A DNA stretch of 64,000 bases from Hypericum androsaemum (taxonomy: Eukaryota; Streptophyta; Magnoliopsida; Malpighiales; Hypericaceae). Positions 60,351 through 64,000 of this stretch are shown piece by piece. Position numbers and translations under genes: made by a program. Location of the stretch: the NCBI GenBank assembly GCA_963995505.1, contig OZ023182.1, forward strand, positions 16,219,619-16,283,618, given 5' to 3'. Position 1 is the stretch's first letter. Every line of letters starts with the position of its first letter. Below the pieces are notes generated by a model, which saw only the letters and a program-made list of their open reading frames with translations, searched no databases and was not told where the DNA came from.

Positions 60351-60524
60351 TTTTTTTCTTTGGAGAATCACGAAGTGAGTGCCAATCCATTTTGCTTCCG
60401 ACGATAACAAGCCTTTTGAGTTTTTTAAGATTCGACAATAACAAAAGGCTGTTGTATGAAGATCGGATGATAACAAGCTCGGGTATATATACTGAACTTT
60501 CTGGACGTCCACATCAAAAAAAAC

Positions 60525-61345
60525 TTGTAGCAGCTGTAGCTTGCATTACTAGAGATTTAATTATGCATGCATCCAAGTTGTAGCAATACTCGATATGCAA
60601 TTGTTAACTCATAGGGATCAAACACGTTTTTCCATGTTTAGGACAGATTGTGGCTTGTAGTAGAGATTTAATTATGCATCCAACTTGAGCTCAGTAGCTA
60701 TATACAATGTCTTCAAAACTGCAATCCGACGACGGTCAGACCAGTCGGATCGTCACCCGGGAACAAACTCGGGTCGATTTTTGCCCCAAATCTAGGCGGT
60801 GGTTGAATTGGTCAAAATTAGGTCGGACTATCTAGTCAGGTACTTCCGGGTGACCCGGTTCGCCTAGATCGGAAAAAATAGTTTTTTTCTTTCTATTTTA
60901 TCGGATTTAATTTAGAAACAAAACCTCTATTTCCATGCTCGGAATGTGTACATCACTTTTAGATCACAATAAACTTATCTTTTTACCAATTTTCGATAAT
61001 ATGTCTACTAAGTCAAATGAATTGGATTAATATGTCAAACAAGAAAACTTGTATAATCATCTTCTTGTACTTCTAGACTTATTAAATTGATATTTGAAAA
61101 CTTTGTTTGGATAAATTGTATAACAAATTGCTAAATATTTGAATTTATTTAGTTTATTTATCATTTTTATGCTAAATTAAATTTATTAAACTTTATTTAA
61201 TTTTATTAATATAAAAGAAGAAGTTACAGTCCGACCAATGGTCTGACCGGTTGTCTCAGGTGAACTAAAAATTTTAGAAATTTCTGGGTCACCATCCTGT
61301 CAGTTTTAAAAATATTAGCTATATATGTTGGTAATTAATTATCCC
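60525..61345. repeat. Duplicated segment, interrupted copy (partner 63297-63535)
   Basis: 60525-60704 and 61316-61345 together match 63297-63535 (GATCAAACA, TTTTTCCATGTTTAGGACAG, ATTTAATTATGCATCCAACT). The copy is split by the 611-bp insertion at 60705-61315. Confidence 0.8.
60705..61315. mobile_element. 611-bp insertion flanked by a 10-bp duplication
   Basis: Flanked by TAGCTATATA on both sides (60695-60704 and 61316-61325). The related segment near 63490-63505 has this site once and uninterrupted, so it serves as the empty site. Ends share a weak inverted AAAACTG. No transposase. MULE-type is suggested by duplication length only. Confidence 0.7.
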
Positions 61346-62023
61346 ACCCACCCGCTCACCTTCGTATGTAAGTAAATATAAACAATAAAACTCATTTCCC
61401 ACTAAAATTGCCGTTGATTTAGGAATAGCCAAAAATTCAAACAATGAGACACTAACCCTAAAAGGACTGATGGCAGTGATATACACGCTCATTAGTTTGG
61501 GAGATAAATTAATCTCGAAAATCCAAGAATGGAGAAAATACAAAATTAAATTCTCAATTTTGTACAGTTGATGGCCTCATTGGCCATGGTTGAAAAGCCA
61601 AGAGACAAACTTAACGTTTAAACTAGCTTCTCCCTTTTTCTTTATGTTTTATCGATGACTAAAAATAAATTAGCTGTTTGGAGTAATAATTGGAAGAGAC
61701 GAGTCTAAGATGCATAATAGGATATTACAAAATGAATTGAATCAACCATCTATTTTCAATAAACCAGTACTTTTCAACATCGATTTTTTCTCCAAGTTTG
61801 ACTATTCTCGAATCGTGTTATCATTCTTCACAACTTAAGAAGCTACTTAGGATTCTTGTCTTCTTATTTAGGTTCTTGGCTATTCCTAAATTAGTTCCAA
61901 TATTTCGATGGGGAAGAAATTTATTATTTAGGTTTGGAGTTAGAGTTAAGTGATTGAATTCAGATCTATACGGGAAGAGTGAGATGAGACGGGTGGGAGT
62001 TATTTAAATGGAGATGAGTGTGT
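61346..62023. other. Intergenic, unassigned
   Basis: AT-rich; nothing recognisable. Confidence 0.45.
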
Positions 62024-62979
62024 TAAGTTGTAACACCTCCGTGATTTAACCGACTGTTTATACAGACCAATACGAATCTTTTCCAGTATATTTTGTCCTC
62101 ACTCGCGCGCATTTCGAAAAATTTCTCAAGAGGTCACCCATCCTGATCGTACTCCCAGCCAAACGCGTTTAACCATAGAGTTCTCTCAAGATGTGTACCA
62201 GAAAAGAAGGTGTACTTTGTTGATATAAATAGTACCAATCAAATCACTTAAGGCTTTCAGACAGAACATATCATTTTTGGGGTATCACATTCACCCCTCC
62301 TTAAATACGTGACGTCCTCATCACGCTAGACAGAACACAGAACATTCTCAGAATAGTATTTGCTCTGCTACCAAATATAACACCCCCGTGATTTGACCGA
62401 CTGTCTCCACAGACTAATACGAGTCTTTTCCAGCGTGTTTTGTCCTCACTCGCACGCATCCCAGAAAATTTTTCATGAGGTCACCCATCCTGATCCTACT
62501 CCCGGCCAAATGCATTTAACCTTAGAGTTATCTCAAGATGTGTGCCAGAAAAGAAGGTGCATCTTGTTGATATGGATAGTACCAATCAAATCACTTAAGG
62601 CTTTCAGACAGAATATATCATTTTCGGGGTATCACATTCACCCTTCCGCAACATCCTCATCGCGCCAGACAGAATACAGAACAGTCCCAGAACTGTATTT
62701 GCTCTGATACCAAATGTAACGCCCCCGTGATTTGACCAACTGTCTCCACAGACCAACACGAGTCTTTTCTAGCGTATTTTATCCTCACTCGCACGCATCT
62801 CAAAAAACTTCTCAGGAGGTCACCTATCCTGATCCTATTCCTGTCCATATGCATTTAACTTTGGAGTTCTCTCAAAATGTGTGCCAGAAAAGAAGGTGCA
62901 CTTTGTTGATATGGATAGTACCAATCAAATCACTTAAAGCTTTCAGACATAACATATCATTTTCGGGTATCACATAAGT
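62024..62979 (-). mobile_element. Tandem Cassandra-like TRIM: three LTRs, two interiors, intact target duplication
   Basis: LTRs at 62029-62289 (261 bp), 62376-62636 (261) and 62715-62974 (260); interiors of 86 and 78 bp. On the minus strand each LTR runs from TGTGATACCC to the GTTACA end. A primer-binding site TGGTATCAGAGC (62712-62701; near-copy at about 62372-62361) follows the LTR end, and a purine tract AGGGGTGAA or similar precedes the next LTR. The whole is flanked by TAAGT (62024-62028 and 62975-62979). Each LTR carries a 5S-rRNA-like region, for example GGATGGGTGACC (box C) on the minus strand at 62143-62132, preceded by a GTTAAACGCGTTTGG box A-like part. This is the known signature of Cassandra. 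Confidence 0.92.
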
Positions 62980-63296
62980 GATGGAGGGGTATTTTTGGTA
63001 ATGTTATATGACAATTTTATGATATTCAAAATAATAATTGGTCTCAAGGACTAATGAGTTCGATTTCTCAAAACTTAAGAATTAAATTACTTAGAGTTGG
63101 ACCTTCTAGTATATTATGTCAAAACATAGGGACTTATGAGTATTTACTCCAAAATTTTATTGTTATTTTTAATTACAAGGACTAATGAATTCTATTCTTA
63201 AATTTTAGGGACTAAATCACTATGAAATGGACCGGTCATTACATTATGTGAAAATTTAAAGACTAATGAATTTTTTCTCCTTTTATAATTCCCAAC
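62980..63296. other. Intergenic, unassigned
   Basis: AT-rich with a loosely repeated word (GGACTAATGA and relatives at about 63050, 63180 and 63260), probably decayed repeat. Confidence 0.4.
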
Positions 63297-63535
63297 TTGT
63301 AGCAATTACTCGCATGCATCCAACTTGTAGCAGTTGTAGCTTGCATTACTAGAGATTTAATTATGCATACATTTAACTTGTAGCGATACTCGCATGCGAT
63401 TGTTAGCTCATAGGGATCAAACATGTTTTTCCATGTTTAGGACAGATTGTGGCTTGTAGTAGATATTTAATTATGCATCCAACTTGAGCCGAGTAGCTAT
63501 ATATGTGTTGGTAATTAATTATGCATCCAAATTTT
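63297..63535. repeat. Duplicated segment, uninterrupted copy
   Basis: Uninterrupted partner of 60525-60704 plus 61316-61345. Contains two internal occurrences of CAACTTGTAGCA-type words. Confidence 0.8.
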
Positions 63536-63541
63536 CACAAA

Positions 63542-63634
63542 ATGGCAAGAAGCTTGAGTGTTGGTTCAGGACTTGTTTGCTTGGCTCTGGCCTTGTGCAC
63601 ACGGCAGTGCCATGCTTGGCCAAGGATTATATGA
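63542..63634 (+). CDS. Very short ORF with signal-peptide-like sequence (doubtful)
   Basis: Thirty residues, MARSLSVGSGLVCLALALCT then a short tail ending PRII and a stop. It has a hydrophobic core and a small-residue cleavage region. No splice donor continues it convincingly. It may be the first-exon relic of a secreted protein gene, or chance. Confidence 0.2.
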   Translation: MARSLSVGSGLVCLALALCTRQCHAWPRII

Positions 63635-64000
63635 CAACCTTGCTCAGTACTTGCACATTAAATTCTTCGAGTTGACTAAAACTAATAATTTTAAGATAAG
63701 TATTTAGCATTTATACATTTTCTCGTGCTACCGAGAAATTTTGGTATTCGCACTTTATTTCTTCACAATAACAAACTGTTGTAGTTTGTAAACTGAACAA
63801 AAACAACTGTAAGAATTATTAAAAGATAAACCCTCAAAAAAATTATTAAAAGATATCCTAAATTTATACTCTTGAAATACTATATATTACCGAGGTTACT
63901 ACTCTCCAATTTGAATATGTGGCATCAACCATTAAAGGGTGGAAAATGGCAGGGGAAAATTTTATTTTTATTTTTAATTGCAAGGATTAATGAGTTTGAT
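63635..64000. other. Intergenic, no feature seen
   Basis: AT-rich to the window end. The final bases (GGATTAATGAGTTTGAT) resemble words at 63050, so the same decayed repeat may continue. Confidence 0.4.

Noticed and set aside
60705..61315. Calling the 611-bp insertion a definite MULE
   Set aside because: The 10-bp duplication is near MULE length, but terminal inverted repeats are too weak to classify it.
62029..62974. Genuine 5S rRNA genes
   Set aside because: The 5S-like part is diverged and embedded in LTRs with primer-binding site, purine tract and target duplication; it is Cassandra-like, not an rDNA array.

Overview
The window reads as nuclear chromosomal DNA of a flowering plant, most likely a eudicot. 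Every recognisable gene is a plant family with many GT-AG introns, intergenic DNA is AT-rich, and the repeats are plant types (Cassandra-like TRIMs, MITEs, a Ty3/gypsy LTR, Helitron-like ends). I cannot name the species. No bacterial, viral, CRISPR or operon-like structure is present.

Eight protein-coding genes were rebuilt exon by exon; all internal exon phases close without a stop. They are: a dipeptidyl-peptidase/prolyl-oligopeptidase family S9 enzyme (minus, 5855-9897, 777 aa); a CBL4/SOS3-type calcineurin B-like calcium sensor (minus, 13837-16235, 213 aa); a SINA-type RING E3 ubiquitin ligase (minus, 20460-22846, 327 aa); mitochondrial ClpX (minus, 25737-30692, 515 aa, with one GC-AG intron); a LORELEI/LLG-like eight-cysteine protein that lacks the usual GPI tail (minus, 32494-33037, 119 aa); an IQD calmodulin-binding protein (plus, 36669-40599, about 461 aa); plastid starch synthase I (plus, 42433-47235, 645 aa); and an intronless UGT73-type glycosyltransferase (minus, 47623-49122, 499 aa).

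Layout: 1-5.8 kb is repeat-rich (tandem TRIM, solo LTR, MULE-like MITE). 5.8-49.2 kb is the gene-bearing part, with small TEs between genes and inside introns. 49.5-64 kb holds no intact gene. That last part contains a 1.65-kb gypsy-type LTR, a 1.9-kb AT-rich ACT/AGT pseudo-satellite with a 67-bp AT run, G-rich minisatellites next to Helitron-like ends, decayed copies of a small membrane-protein locus, and a tandem Cassandra element.

The genes do not form one pathway; each is an independent housekeeping, signalling or metabolic locus. Their order is informative: from memory, the DPP-like gene, SOS3 and starch synthase I are near neighbours on Arabidopsis chromosome 5, and ClpX1 and SINAT5 are adjacent elsewhere on the same chromosome, so the window looks like a conserved ancestral block. 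I see no clear new biological system. The most unusual structures are the tandem TRIMs carrying 5S-rRNA-like promoters, the head-to-tail Helitron junction with G-rich arrays, and the tail-less LLG-like gene.
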